NCBI RefSeq assembly: GCF_036226745.1
Contig: NZ_CP109013.1
Location: 3,224,001 to 3,288,000, forward strand
Source of the DNA: Streptomyces sp. NBC_00683
Lineage (GTDB): Bacteria > Actinomycetota > Actinomycetes > Streptomycetales > Streptomycetaceae
Reading direction: 5' to 3'
DNA length: 64,000 nucleotides
Made by a program: the position numbers and the translations under genes. Under the pieces are notes generated by a model that had not been told where the DNA came from, did no database searches, and saw only the letters and a program-made list of their open reading frames with translations. Of the stretch, positions 23,359-32,504 are shown in pieces. Within the stretch, counting starts at the first letter, position 1; each line of letters begins with the position of its first letter.

Positions 23359-23392
23359 TACTTCATCCCGTTCTGGACCCTTTCCAGATGTT

Positions 23393-23467
23393 GCCGACCT
23401 CCCGTCGGCGGAGTTGACTTCAGTCGTGAACGAAGCGACCTGACCGAAACCCCACACCGACGGGAGG
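23393..23467 (+). promoter_or_regulatory. Alternative inverted repeats covering the katA ribosome site
   Basis: CCTCCCGTCGG (23398-23408) is the exact complement of CCGACGGGAGG (23457-23467), which contains the katA Shine-Dalgarno. The left arm also folds locally as GCCGAC-ctccc-GTCGGC (23393-23409), putting the anti-SD bases in the loop. TTGACT at 23414-23419 could be a -35 box between the arms. The pair may control translation, be an operator, or terminate the upstream gene. Confidence 0.5.
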
Positions 23468-23473
23468 CCGATC

Positions 23474-24937
23474 GTGACCGAGGAAGCCGGCAAGGTTCCT
23501 TACACCACGAACAACGCCGGGATCCCGGTGGAGAGCGACGAACATTCGCTCACCGTCGGATCCGACGGCCCGATCCTGCTCCAGGACCACTACCTCATCG
23601 AGAAGATGGCCCAGTTCAACCGTGAACGGGTCCCCGAACGGGTGGTCCACGCCAAGGGCTCCGGTGCCTATGGCGTCTTCGAAGTGACCAACGACGTCAG
23701 CCAGTTCACCAAGGCGGACCTCTTCCAGCCGGGCAAGCGCACCGAGATGCTCGCCCGCTTCTCCACGGTCGCCGGTGAGCAGGGCTCGCCCGACACCTGG
23801 CGCGACCCGCGCGGATTCGCACTGAAGTTCTATACCGAGCACGGCAACTACGACATGGTCGGCAACAACACGCCGGTCTTCTTCGTACGGGACCCCATGA
23901 AGTTCCAGGACTTCATCCGCTCCCAGAAACGCCGCCCGGACAGCGCGGTGCGCGACAACAACATGCAGTGGGACTTCTGGACCCTCTCGCCGGAGTCGGC
24001 GCACCAGGTCACCTGGCTGATGGGCGACCGGGGCATCCCGAAGACGTACCGCCACATGAACGGCTACAGCTCGCACACCTATATGTGGGTGAACGCGGGC
24101 GGCGAGCGGTTCTGGGTGAAGTACCACTTCAAGACCGACCAGGGCATCGACTTCTACACGCAGGCCGACGCCGACGCGATGGCCGGGACCGACGGCGACG
24201 CCCACCGCCGCGACCTGTTCGACTCGATCGAGCGCGGCGACCACCCGAGCTGGACCCTGAAGGTCCAGATCATGCCGTTCGACGACGCGCCGGACTACCG
24301 GTTCAACCCGTTCGACCTGACCAAGGTGTGGCCGCAGGGCGACTACCCGCTGATCGAGGTCGGCCGGATGACGCTCAACAAGAACCCGGAAGACTTCTTC
24401 ATCCACATCGAGCAGGCGTCCTTCGAGCCGTCGAACATGGTGCCCGGCATCGGTCCGTCGCCCGACAAGATGCTGCTCGGCCGGCTCTTCTCGTACCCGG
24501 ACACCCACCGGTACCGGATCGGCCCGAACTATCTGCAGCTGCCGCCCAACCGGCCGCGTTCGCCCGTCCGCTCGTACGCGAAGGACGGCCCCATGCGGTA
24601 CGAGCCGGCGCGCACGGGTGCGGTCTACGCCCCGAACTCGTACGGCGGCCCCGCGGCGGACACCGCCCGCTTCGGGGAGCCCGCGGGCTGGGCCACGGCG
24701 GGCGAGATGGTCCACGAGGCGTACACGCTGCGCAAGGACGACGACGACTGGGGCCAGCCGGGCACGCTGGTGCGCGAGGTGATGGACGACGCGGCGCGGG
24801 AGCGGCTCGTCTCCAACGTCTCGGGCCATCTGCTGAACGGCGTGAGCAAGCCGGTCCTGGAGCGTGCTCTGCAGTACTGGCGCAACATCGACAAGGCCGT
24901 CGGCGACCGGATCGCCAAGAAGGTGAACGGCGGCTGA
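23474..24937 (+). CDS. katA: Monofunctional haem catalase
   Basis: The 487-aa protein is a small-subunit (clade 3) catalase that converts hydrogen peroxide to water and oxygen. The active-site His is H59 ([13 protein letters not shown]). The distal Asn lies in [10 protein letters not shown] and neighbouring segments, and the haem-ligand Tyr is in [12 protein letters not shown]. The GTG start has GGGAGG 7 nt upstream, inside an inverted repeat. In S. coelicolor the main vegetative catalase is controlled by a Fur-family repressor; no such gene is adjacent here. The gene symbol is by family only. Confidence 0.95.
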   Translation: MTEEAGKVPYTTNNAGIPVESDEHSLTVGSDGPILLQDHYLIEKMAQFNRERVPERVVHAKGSGAYGVFEVTNDVSQFTKADLFQPGKRTEMLARFSTVAGEQGSPDTWRDPRGFALKFYTEHGNYDMVGNNTPVFFVRDPMKFQDFIRSQKRRPDSAVRDNNMQWDFWTLSPESAHQVTWLMGDRGIPKTYRHMNGYSSHTYMWVNAGGERFWVKYHFKTDQGIDFYTQADADAMAGTDGDAHRRDLFDSIERGDHPSWTLKVQIMPFDDAPDYRFNPFDLTKVWPQGDYPLIEVGRMTLNKNPEDFFIHIEQASFEPSNMVPGIGPSPDKMLLGRLFSYPDTHRYRIGPNYLQLPPNRPRSPVRSYAKDGPMRYEPARTGAVYAPNSYGGPAADTARFGEPAGWATAGEMVHEAYTLRKDDDDWGQPGTLVREVMDDAARERLVSNVSGHLLNGVSKPVLERALQYWRNIDKAVGDRIAKKVNGG

Positions 24938-24943
24938 CGCACG

Positions 24944-24989
24944 GCATGCGGAAGGGGCGGTGTCCGACGACACCGCCCCTTCCGCATGC
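24944..24989. terminator. Perfect 21-bp hairpin terminator
   Basis: Arms 24944-24964 and 24969-24989 match perfectly with a 4-nt loop. The hairpin sits between the catalase stop and the immediately adjacent stop of the convergent penicillin-binding protein gene. Confidence 0.95.
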
Positions 24990-27218
24990 TCACTGTCCCA
25001 GCAGACCGTTCCCCGGGCGCTCACCCGGCGGCTGGTCCCCGTCATCGGGGTCCTTCGTCGCGCTGGGATCGTCGCTCGGCGTCCCCGAGGGCGACTCGCT
25101 CGGCGGCCAGCTCGGCGTCGTCTCCTCGCTCGGCGTCTCGCTGGGCGTCTCGGTGGGCTCCTCGGGCTCCTCGGAGGGGGTCTCCTCCGGGGTCTCCGTC
25201 TCCGACGGAGTGGCCGAGGGGCTCTCGGTCACGGCCGTCTCACCGCGCTCCACACCCTCCAGGTCGAACCTGGCGTCCGAGCCGCCGCCGAGTGCCCCGA
25301 GCGTGTAGTCCGCCCAGATCTTCGCGGGGAATCCGCCACCGTTGGCGCGGCCGGAGTTGGCCGTACCGGTCAGGGTGACCTGGCCTCCGCCCTCCTTGGT
25401 GGACTCGCCGTACAGGGCCACGACCGTCGAGAGCTCCGGGGTGTAGGCCGCGAACCAGGCGGCCTTGTTGTTCTCCGACGTACCCGTCTTGCCCGCCGCG
25501 TCGTAGGCCGAGGTGTTGGCCTCGTGGCCGGAACCGATGTCGACGACCTCGGTGAGCGCCTTGGTCACCGTGTCGGCGGACGCCCGGCTGATCACCTGCT
25601 CGCCGGTGCCGTCGACCGGCTCCATGGTGCGGTCACGGTGCTTCGCGGACTTCACGATGGTCGGGGTGACCTTCTTGCCGTGGTTGTCGAGGGTGGCGTA
25701 CACCCCGGCCATGTCCCAGGTCGAGGCGTTCATGGTGCCCAGGGTGATCGCGGGGGCCACGGGGAAGTTCTTGTCCGGTACGCCCATGGCCAGGGCGGTC
25801 TTCTTCACCGCGCTCGGGGTGACGTCGACGACCATCTGCGCGAAGACGGAGTTGATCGACTTGTCCATCGCCTTCTGGACGGTGGGGTTGTCGTAGCTGA
25901 TGTCATCCTCGTTCTGCGGGTTGAACGGGATGTCGCTGCCCACGACGGGGCGCTTGCTGGTGCCGTCGTAGACCGTGTCGAGACCGATCACGTCGCCGTC
26001 CTGGGTCTTCGACCCGTTCTCCAGCGCGGAGGCGAGCACCAGCGGCTTGAAGGTGGACGCGGGCTGGTAGTCCCGCCGGGTGGCGTTGGACATCCAGTGC
26101 TCGGTGGCGCCGACACCGCCGTAGAGCGCGAGAACCTTGCCCGTCTTCGGGTCCACGGAGGTGGCACCGGCCTGGACGGTCGCGTCGGTCTTGTTGCCCT
26201 TGCGGTCGAGCTTGCTCTCCAGCTGGCGGTCGACCGACTTCTCGAGCTGCTTCTGCTTCTTCTTGTCGACGTTGAGGGTGACGGTCCAGCCGCCGGCCTC
26301 CCGCATCTCCTCGGTGATGCCCTGCCGCGCCATCTCCTGGTTGGCAGCCTCGACGAGATAGCCGGTCTGGCCCTCCAGGCCGGGGGCGGCCTTGGGGGAC
26401 TTCGGGACGGGGAACGTCAGCTTGTCGCGCTCGGCCTGGTCGAGCCAGCCCTCATCGACCATGTTGTTGAGGGTGTAGGCCCAGCGCTCCTTGACGAGCT
26501 TCTTGCCGGTCGGCGAGGCGACCGCCCAGTCGTACTGGCTCGGAGCCTGGAGCAGGGCCGCGAGATAGGCGCCCTGGGAGACGTCGAGGTCCTTGGCGTC
26601 GACCCCGTAGTAGGCCTGCGCCGCCGCCTGGATGCCGCTCGCACCGCGTCCGTAGTACACGGTGTTGAGGTACCCGGCGAGGATGTCGTTCTTCTTCATC
26701 CGCTGGTCGACCTTGAGCGAGATCACCAGCTCCTTGAGCTTGCGGGTGACCGTCTGGTCCTGCGTGAGGTAGTAGTTCTTCACGTACTGCTGGGTGATCG
26801 TCGAGCCACCCTGCTTGCCCTTGCCGGAGAGCGTGTTGAGCACGCCGCGCGTGGTGCCCTTGAGGTCGACGCCCTGGTCCCGGTAGAAGGACTTGTTCTC
26901 GGCGGCGACGAAGGCGTGCTGGACCTTCTTGGGCACGACGGCGAGGTCCACGATCTCCCGGTTGACGCCGGTGCCGGTACGGGCCAGGAGCGTGCCGTCG
27001 CTGTACTTGTAGACGTTGCTCTGCTTCTCGGCCTGGGCGTTGGCCGCAGGTACGTCCACGTACATGTAGAGCGCGACGAAGGCACCCATCACCAGCAGGC
27101 AGAGCCCGAAGAACGTGCCCAGCATCTTCCGCCAGGTGAAGAGTCCGCGTATGCCGCCGCTCTTCGCGGCCCGGCGCGCTCCCCGCCCCTGAGCTCGTCG
27201 CGCATCCGCTCGACCCAT
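24990..27218 (-). CDS. Class A penicillin-binding protein (transglycosylase/transpeptidase)
   Basis: The 742-aa bifunctional peptidoglycan synthase has a basic cytoplasmic tail and one transmembrane helix (about residues 33-55). The GT51 domain (about 70-245) has VAAENKSFYRDQGVD with the catalytic Glu and GGSTITQQYVKN. The transpeptidase domain (about 340-640) has PASTFKPL (SxxK), KSINSVF (SxN) and AGKTGTS (KTG). The last ~85 residues are a low-complexity Ser/Thr/Pro/Glu tail, common in Streptomyces PBPs and probably extracellular. The gene stands alone, divergent from the SPFH gene. Confidence 0.95.
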   Translation of the reverse strand: MGRADARRAQGRGARRAAKSGGIRGLFTWRKMLGTFFGLCLLVMGAFVALYMYVDVPAANAQAEKQSNVYKYSDGTLLARTGTGVNREIVDLAVVPKKVQHAFVAAENKSFYRDQGVDLKGTTRGVLNTLSGKGKQGGSTITQQYVKNYYLTQDQTVTRKLKELVISLKVDQRMKKNDILAGYLNTVYYGRGASGIQAAAQAYYGVDAKDLDVSQGAYLAALLQAPSQYDWAVASPTGKKLVKERWAYTLNNMVDEGWLDQAERDKLTFPVPKSPKAAPGLEGQTGYLVEAANQEMARQGITEEMREAGGWTVTLNVDKKKQKQLEKSVDRQLESKLDRKGNKTDATVQAGATSVDPKTGKVLALYGGVGATEHWMSNATRRDYQPASTFKPLVLASALENGSKTQDGDVIGLDTVYDGTSKRPVVGSDIPFNPQNEDDISYDNPTVQKAMDKSINSVFAQMVVDVTPSAVKKTALAMGVPDKNFPVAPAITLGTMNASTWDMAGVYATLDNHGKKVTPTIVKSAKHRDRTMEPVDGTGEQVISRASADTVTKALTEVVDIGSGHEANTSAYDAAGKTGTSENNKAAWFAAYTPELSTVVALYGESTKEGGGQVTLTGTANSGRANGGGFPAKIWADYTLGALGGGSDARFDLEGVERGETAVTESPSATPSETETPEETPSEEPEEPTETPSETPSEETTPSWPPSESPSGTPSDDPSATKDPDDGDQPPGERPGNGLLGQ

Positions 27219-27439
27219 TGCTGTGGTGCTCCTGTTCCTCTGCTCGTTCTGCTCCGGTCAGACCAATCAGCTAACACCGAAAGCACGGACAAATGGCAAG
27301 CGATCCGGTCTTTTCCGGACGTGACAATCAGCACCTGTCACTAAGGAACCGACTCACGAGGGGTGCACAAGGTTGCGACGTCGGATAATGTGAAATCACA
27401 TTGCTAGCGCGGCGCTATGCCGTACGAAACGGGGGAACC

Positions 27440-28411
27440 ATGTCCGCACCGCACGACCGTCCCGACTCCGCCGGCCCCGCCGCCGACCTGACGCCGGACG
27501 CGCCCGAGATGCCCGCTCCCCAGGTCAGGGAGACCACGGCGCACTCCATCCCCGGCGGCCTCGGGCTGCTGCTGACCGTCCTCGGGGTGTTCGTCGGCGT
27601 CGGCCTGGCCATCGGCGGCGGCGTCCTCGGAGCCAACGGGCACAACGGCATCGGCATCCCCCTGTTCATCCTCGGTGTGCTGCTCGTCATCGCCTCGTTC
27701 TTCTGCATGAGCGGTGTGAAAATGGTCGCTCCGGGCGAGGCGCGGGTCATCCAGCTCTTCGGCCGGTACGTCGGCACGATCCGCTCGGACGGTCTGCGCT
27801 GGATCAACCCGCTGACCTCCAGCCGCAAGATCTCCACCCGGGTCCGCAACCACGAGACGGCCGTCCTGAAGGTCAACGACGCCTACGGCAACCCGATCGA
27901 GCTCGCCGCGATCGTCGTCTGGAAGGTCGAGGACACCGCGCAGGCCCTGTTCGAGGTGGACGACTTCCTGGAGTTCGTCGCCACGCAGACCGAGGCGGCC
28001 GTGCGGCACATCGCGATCGAGTACCCCTACGACGCCCACGACGAGGGCGGCCTCTCGCTCCGCGGCAACGCGGAGGAGATCACCGAGAAGCTCGCCGTCG
28101 AGCTCACCGCGCGGGTGCAGGCGGCGGGCGTGCTGATCATCGAGTCGCGCTTCAGCCATCTCGCGTACGCCCCCGAGATCGCCTCCGCGATGCTCCAGCG
28201 GCAGCAGGCGGGGGCGGTCGTCGCGGCCCGCCAGATGATCGTCGAGGGAGCGGTGGGCATGGTCGAGATGGCCCTGACCCGCATCGCCGAACAGGACATC
28301 GTCGAGCTCGACTCCGAGCGCAAGGCGGCGATGGTCAGCAACCTGATGGTGGTGCTGTGCGGTGACCGTGCGGCGCAGCCGGTCCTGAACACGGGCACGC
28401 TCTACCAGTGA
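27440..28411 (+). CDS. SPFH/band 7 domain membrane protein
   Basis: The 323-aa protein has two hydrophobic segments (about residues 38-65 and 70-95) followed by a band-7 domain. [29 protein letters not shown] and the A..AL.EVDDF..FV..Q.E.AVR pattern are typical of stomatin/SPFH proteins, which form membrane-associated oligomers. The ATG is chosen for its GGGGGAA ribosome site. The stop overlaps the next gene by 4 bp, so the two are translationally coupled. Confidence 0.88.
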   Translation: MSAPHDRPDSAGPAADLTPDAPEMPAPQVRETTAHSIPGGLGLLLTVLGVFVGVGLAIGGGVLGANGHNGIGIPLFILGVLLVIASFFCMSGVKMVAPGEARVIQLFGRYVGTIRSDGLRWINPLTSSRKISTRVRNHETAVLKVNDAYGNPIELAAIVVWKVEDTAQALFEVDDFLEFVATQTEAAVRHIAIEYPYDAHDEGGLSLRGNAEEITEKLAVELTARVQAAGVLIIESRFSHLAYAPEIASAMLQRQQAGAVVAARQMIVEGAVGMVEMALTRIAEQDIVELDSERKAAMVSNLMVVLCGDRAAQPVLNTGTLYQ

Positions 28412-28662
28412 CGGACGACGCCTCCACCCCTGCCGCCCGGCGGCCGCAGCGCAAGCAAATGCTGCTGCGGCTGGATCCCGCGGTGCACGATGCGCTGGCC
28501 CGCTGGGCCTCGGACGAGCTGCGCAGCGCCAACGCGCAGATCGAGTTCCTGCTGCGGAGGGCGCTGGCGGAGGCGGGGCGACTGCCGGGCGGTGCGGCCC
28601 CGATCCCCCGCCGGGGACGCCCGCCGAATTCGCCGCCCCCGGAGCCGGGCGCCGCGGAGTGA
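28408..28662 (+). CDS. Small ribbon-helix-helix-type DNA-binding protein
   Basis: The 84-aa protein has a basic N terminus, then RKQMLLRLDPAVHDALARWASDELRSANAQIEFLLRRAL. This fits an Arc/MetJ-like ribbon-helix-helix: a short beta strand, then two helices with an NAQIEFLL second helix. The tail is proline-rich. The GTG start lies in GTGA, overlapping the SPFH stop. It may regulate its own operon; no target is visible. Confidence 0.75.
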   Translation: MTDDASTPAARRPQRKQMLLRLDPAVHDALARWASDELRSANAQIEFLLRRALAEAGRLPGGAAPIPRRGRPPNSPPPEPGAAE

Positions 28663-28676
28663 CCCCGCACCCGCGT

Positions 28677-28860
28677 CAGGGGCTCCGCCCCCGAACCCCC
28701 GCGCCTCAATCGCCGGCGGGGCTTGAATTCGCGGGCCGGCACCGAGCGGCACAAGGCGCCGGTTCAAGCCCGCACCGCGCGGTACGGGGTGCCGGATCAA
28801 GCCCGTCCGGCGATTGAGGACCGGGGGTCCGGGGGCAGTCCGGGGGCAGAGCCCCCGGGG
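28677..28860. repeat. Streptomyces-type intergenic palindromic repeat
   Basis: The region contains CCTCAATCGCCGGCGGGGCTTGA (abridged) near 28704 and its imperfect inverse near 28797-28820 (TCAAGCCCGTCCGGCGATTG). GGGGCTCCGCCCC- and GGGGGCAGAGCCCCC-like ends lie outside. I recall this as a high-copy intergenic element of Streptomyces genomes. It contains no gene. Confidence 0.7.
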
Positions 28861-28882
28861 TGGCCCCGCACCCCCGCACCCA

Positions 28883-28914
28883 TATACACGCGAGGTATAC
28901 ACCCGATGTAGAGT
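28883..28914 (+). promoter_or_regulatory. padR promoter with probable autoregulatory operator
   Basis: TATAC (28883) and GTATA (28895) form an inverted repeat with a 7-nt centre. TATACAC also repeats directly at 28883 and 28896. These overlap the -35 to spacer region of the -10 box TAGAGT (28909-28914), which lies 6 nt before the padR ATG. Confidence 0.6.
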
Positions 28915-28920
28915 GCCGCC

Positions 28921-29445
28921 ATGTCAATCGGTCACACCCTCCTCGGGCTCCTCGAATCCGGCCCCCGCCACGGCTACGACCTCAAGCGCGCCTTCGACGA
29001 CAAGTTCGGCCACGACCGGCCCCTCCACTACGGCCAGGTCTACGCGACCATGTCCCGGCTGCTGAAGAACGGTCTCGTCGAGGTCGACGGCGTCGAGTCC
29101 GACGGTGGCCCCGAGCGCAAGCGCTACGCCATCACCGACGCCGGCATCACCGACGTCACCACCTGGCTGGCGCAGCCGGAGAAGCCTGAGCCGTATCTCC
29201 AGTCGACCCTGTACACGAAGGTCGTCCTGGCCCTGCTCACCGGCCGCAGCGCCGCCGATCTGCTGGACGCCCAGCGCTCCGAGCACCTGCGCCTGATGCG
29301 CATCCTCACCGACCGCAAGCGCAAGGGCGACCTCGCCGACCAGCTGATCTGCGACCACGCCCTCTTCCACCTCGAAGCGGACCTGCGCTGGCTGGAACTG
29401 ACCGCGGCCCGCCTGGACCAGCTCGCCGCGGCGGTGGCTGCGTGA
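28921..29445 (+). CDS. PadR family transcriptional regulator
   Basis: The 174-aa protein has the PadR winged helix (residues 1-85: LLGLLESGPRHGYDLKRAF, GQVYATMSRLLKNGLVE, KRYAITDAG). A C-terminal Vir-like dimerisation helix pair follows (about 95-174). PadR proteins commonly repress adjacent exporter genes and are released by the exported compound. It starts an operon with an ABC ATPase and permease; its stop overlaps the ATPase start by 4 bp. The start is leaderless. Confidence 0.93.
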   Translation: MSIGHTLLGLLESGPRHGYDLKRAFDDKFGHDRPLHYGQVYATMSRLLKNGLVEVDGVESDGGPERKRYAITDAGITDVTTWLAQPEKPEPYLQSTLYTKVVLALLTGRSAADLLDAQRSEHLRLMRILTDRKRKGDLADQLICDHALFHLEADLRWLELTAARLDQLAAAVAA

Positions 29446-30128
29446 CCCCGGCCGGCTCCCTGCTCGTCGCCCACGACCTGCGCAAGACCTACGGTTCGAC
29501 GGCCGCGCTCGACGGCGCCTCGTTCTCCGTCCACCCCGGCGAGGTCGTCGCGGTCATGGGCCCCTCCGGCTCCGGCAAGTCGACCCTCCTGCACTGCCTC
29601 GCCGGGATCATCACCCCCGACTCGGGCACCGTCACCTACGCGGGCCGTGAGCTCTCCGCCATGTCGGACGCACAGCGAAGCGCCCTGCGGCGCAGCGATT
29701 TCGGCTTCGTGTTCCAGTTCGGCCAGCTCGTCCCCGAGCTGACCTGCGTGGAGAACGTCGCCCTGCCGCTCCGGCTGAACGGGACCCGGCGCAAGGAGGC
29801 CGAGCGGATGGCCCTGCGGTGGATGGAGCGCCTGGAGGTCGACGGCCTGGCCGCCCAGCGTCCCGGCGAGGTCTCCGGCGGTCAGGGCCAGCGCGTCGCC
29901 GTGGCCCGAGCCCTCGTCGGATCGCCCAAGGTGGTCTTCGCGGACGAGCCGACCGGTGCGCTGGACTCCCTCAACGGCGAGCGCATCATGGAACTGCTCA
30001 CCGAGTGCGCCCGGTCGGCCAACACGGCCGTCGTCCTCGTGACGCACGAGGCGCGGGTCGCCGCGTACTCGGACCGCGACGTCGTCGTGCGCGACGGCCG
30101 CTCCCGCGACGCGGAGTACGCCGTATGA
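29442..30128 (+). CDS. ABC transporter ATP-binding protein (MacB/LolD type)
   Basis: The 228-aa ATPase has Walker A GPSGSGKST, the Q-loop in FVFQFGQLVPELT, the signature VSGGQGQR, Walker B VVFADEPTGALD and the H-loop VTHEA. The group energises FtsX-type permeases in export or membrane-stress functions. GTG at 29442 overlaps the padR stop, and its own stop overlaps the permease start (ATGA), so all three genes are coupled. Confidence 0.95.
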   Translation: MTPAGSLLVAHDLRKTYGSTAALDGASFSVHPGEVVAVMGPSGSGKSTLLHCLAGIITPDSGTVTYAGRELSAMSDAQRSALRRSDFGFVFQFGQLVPELTCVENVALPLRLNGTRRKEAERMALRWMERLEVDGLAAQRPGEVSGGQGQRVAVARALVGSPKVVFADEPTGALDSLNGERIMELLTECARSANTAVVLVTHEARVAAYSDRDVVVRDGRSRDAEYAV

Positions 30129-32461
30129 CCTGGCTGCGCGATCTCGGCCTCGGCATACGCTTCGCCGCCGCGGGCGGGCGCGAGGGCTGGGCGCGGACCG
30201 CGCTCACCGCCGTGGGCGTCGGCCTCGGCGTGGCACTGCTGCTGGCCGCCTCGTCCGTCCCCCAGCTGCTGGACCTGCGCTCCGCTCGCGAGCGTGCCCG
30301 CGAGGAGGTCGCGGCCTCGCGCAGGGCCGACGTCCCGAAGTCGGACACCACGGTCCTGCGGATCAGTGCGGAGACGGAGTACCGCGGCCGTTCCGTCGGC
30401 GGGTTCCTGATGCGCCCGGAGGGCACCCGGCCGGCCACCCCGCCCGGAGTCGCGGGCTTCCCCGGTCCGCGGGAGATGGTGGTCTCCCCGGCCCTCCGGG
30501 AGCTGCTGGCGTCCTCCGAGGGCGAACTCCTCAGGGAGCGGCTGCCGTACCGGATCTCCGGGACGATCGGCGATCCTGGTCTGCTCTCCCCTGGCGAGCT
30601 GCTCTTCTACGCGGGCAGCGACAGCCTGACCACCGCAGCCGGCGGCCACCGCCTGGCCGGGTACGGGAACGACTCCGGGAGTGATCGGCTCCCGCCCCTC
30701 CTGGTGGTGCTGGTCATCATCATCTGCGTCGTCCTGCTGGTGCCCGTCGCGATCTTCATCGCCACGGCCGTGCGGTTCGGCGGCGACCGCCGCGACCGCC
30801 GGCTCGCCGCCTTGCGCCTGGTCGGTACGGACATCCGGTCGACCCGCCGGATCGCGGCCGGTGAGGCGTTGTTCGGCTCGGTGCTCGGCCTGCTGGCCGG
30901 CCTGGTGTTCTTCCTGGTGGGCCGGTCGTTCGTGGGCGCCGTCGAGCTGTGGGACCACAGCGCCTTCCCGTCCGATCTGGTGCCCGCCCCGTGGCTGGCG
31001 GCGCTGATCGCCGTCGCGGTGCCCCTCGCCGCGGTGTTCGTCACCCTGGCCGCCCTGCGGTCCGTGGTCATCGAACCGCTCGGCGTCGTACGGGGCGCCC
31101 GTGCCCGCAGGCGCCGCCTGTGGTGGCGTCTGCCGATGCCCGCCCTGGGTCTCGTGGTGCTGGGACTCACCGGCCGGGTCGACGAGACGACGCCCGTCAG
31201 CCCGTTCCCGATCGCGGCCGGCGCGGTACTGGTCCTGGTCGGGCTGGCGCTGCTGCTGCCCTGGCTCGTCGAGGCGTTCGTGAACCGGCTGCGCGGCGGC
31301 CCGGTGCCCTGGCAGCTCGCCGTCCGCCGGCTCCAGCTGAACAGCGGGGCGGCGACCCGCGCGGTCAGCGGGATCACGGTCGCGGTGGCGGGGGCGGTGG
31401 CCCTGCAGATGCTGTTCGCCGCCATGGGCGACGACTTCGAGCGGGTCACGGGGCAGGACCCCTCGCGCGCCCAGTTCCACACGTACTCCGAGAAGGTCTC
31501 CGGGGACGCGGCCACCCGCACCGTCGAGGCGTTCCGGGCCACCAAGGGGGTGGAGACCGTCATCGGGACGGTCGAGACGTACGTGACCCGGCCTGGGACG
31601 TACACGGCCGACGAGCTGCAGCCCACCACTTCCCTCAGCATCGGTGACTGCGCGACCCTGATGGAGATCGCCGAGATCACCTCCTGCAAGGACGGAGACG
31701 TCTTCGTCGTCCATCCGAGGGGTGACAGGAAGATGTCCGACTGGGTCGACCGGACCGCCCGCAAGGGCAAGGAGATCGAGCTCGACCCGACCGTCGGCAC
31801 CGCGGCCGGCGCGAAGCCCCTGCGGTGGACACTGCCCGCTGACGCCCGGACCGTGACCTCTGCCCGCGATCCGCTCGGCGAGGACCACTGGGGAATCATG
31901 GCGACGGTCGGCGCGATCGACCCGCGCACGCTGCCGAACGCCCAGACCATGGCGCAGATCCGGGTCGACGGGAGCGTCGAGGACGCCGCCGAGTACGTAC
32001 GGAACACGGCGGCCAGGATCGACCCCGGGATGCGGGTCGGCACCCTGACCTCGGTGACGCGTGACCGGCAGTACGCGAGCGTGCAGACCGGCCTGCGGTT
32101 CGGTGCCGCGGCGACCCTGCTGCTGATCGCCGCGTCCATGCTGGTCTCCCAGCTGGAGCAGCTCCGGGAGCGCAGGCGGCTGCTGTCGGTCCTGGTCGCC
32201 TTCGGCACCAGGCGTGTCACCCTGGGCTGGTCGGTGCTCTGGCAGACCGCGGTCCCGGTGGTCATCGGCCTGCTGGCCGCGATCGCGGGCGGCCTCGGGC
32301 TCGGCGCCGTGCTGACCTGGATGATCGCCAAGACGGTGACGCAGTGGTGGCTGTTCCTGCCGCTGGCGGGCACGGGCGCGGGCATCGTCCTGGCCGTGAC
32401 CCTGCTGTCGCTCCCCCTGCTGTGGCGCATGATGCGCCCGGACGGCCTGCGTACGGAGTGA
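30125..32461 (+). CDS. FtsX-like ABC transporter permease
   Basis: This 778-aa permease has an N-terminal helix (about residues 15-38), a short extracytoplasmic region and a first FtsX block with three or four helices (about 195-330). A central pair of helices follows (about 345-400), then a large extracytoplasmic domain (about 445-650) and a second FtsX block (about 655-775). This double-FtsX layout is typical of actinobacterial efflux or peptide-resistance transporters. The cargo is unknown. Confidence 0.92.
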   Translation: MTWLRDLGLGIRFAAAGGREGWARTALTAVGVGLGVALLLAASSVPQLLDLRSARERAREEVAASRRADVPKSDTTVLRISAETEYRGRSVGGFLMRPEGTRPATPPGVAGFPGPREMVVSPALRELLASSEGELLRERLPYRISGTIGDPGLLSPGELLFYAGSDSLTTAAGGHRLAGYGNDSGSDRLPPLLVVLVIIICVVLLVPVAIFIATAVRFGGDRRDRRLAALRLVGTDIRSTRRIAAGEALFGSVLGLLAGLVFFLVGRSFVGAVELWDHSAFPSDLVPAPWLAALIAVAVPLAAVFVTLAALRSVVIEPLGVVRGARARRRRLWWRLPMPALGLVVLGLTGRVDETTPVSPFPIAAGAVLVLVGLALLLPWLVEAFVNRLRGGPVPWQLAVRRLQLNSGAATRAVSGITVAVAGAVALQMLFAAMGDDFERVTGQDPSRAQFHTYSEKVSGDAATRTVEAFRATKGVETVIGTVETYVTRPGTYTADELQPTTSLSIGDCATLMEIAEITSCKDGDVFVVHPRGDRKMSDWVDRTARKGKEIELDPTVGTAAGAKPLRWTLPADARTVTSARDPLGEDHWGIMATVGAIDPRTLPNAQTMAQIRVDGSVEDAAEYVRNTAARIDPGMRVGTLTSVTRDRQYASVQTGLRFGAAATLLLIAASMLVSQLEQLRERRRLLSVLVAFGTRRVTLGWSVLWQTAVPVVIGLLAAIAGGLGLGAVLTWMIAKTVTQWWLFLPLAGTGAGIVLAVTLLSLPLLWRMMRPDGLRTE

Positions 32462-32473
32462 CGCCGCACGGGT

Positions 32474-32502
32474 GCGGCCCCGTCCTCTGCGGACAGGGCC
32501 GC
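32474..32502. terminator. Terminator between the ABC permease and oxyR
   Basis: Twelve-bp arms (32474-32485 and 32491-32502) pair with one C-A mismatch and a 5-nt loop, between convergent genes. Confidence 0.75.
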
Positions 32503-32504
32503 GC

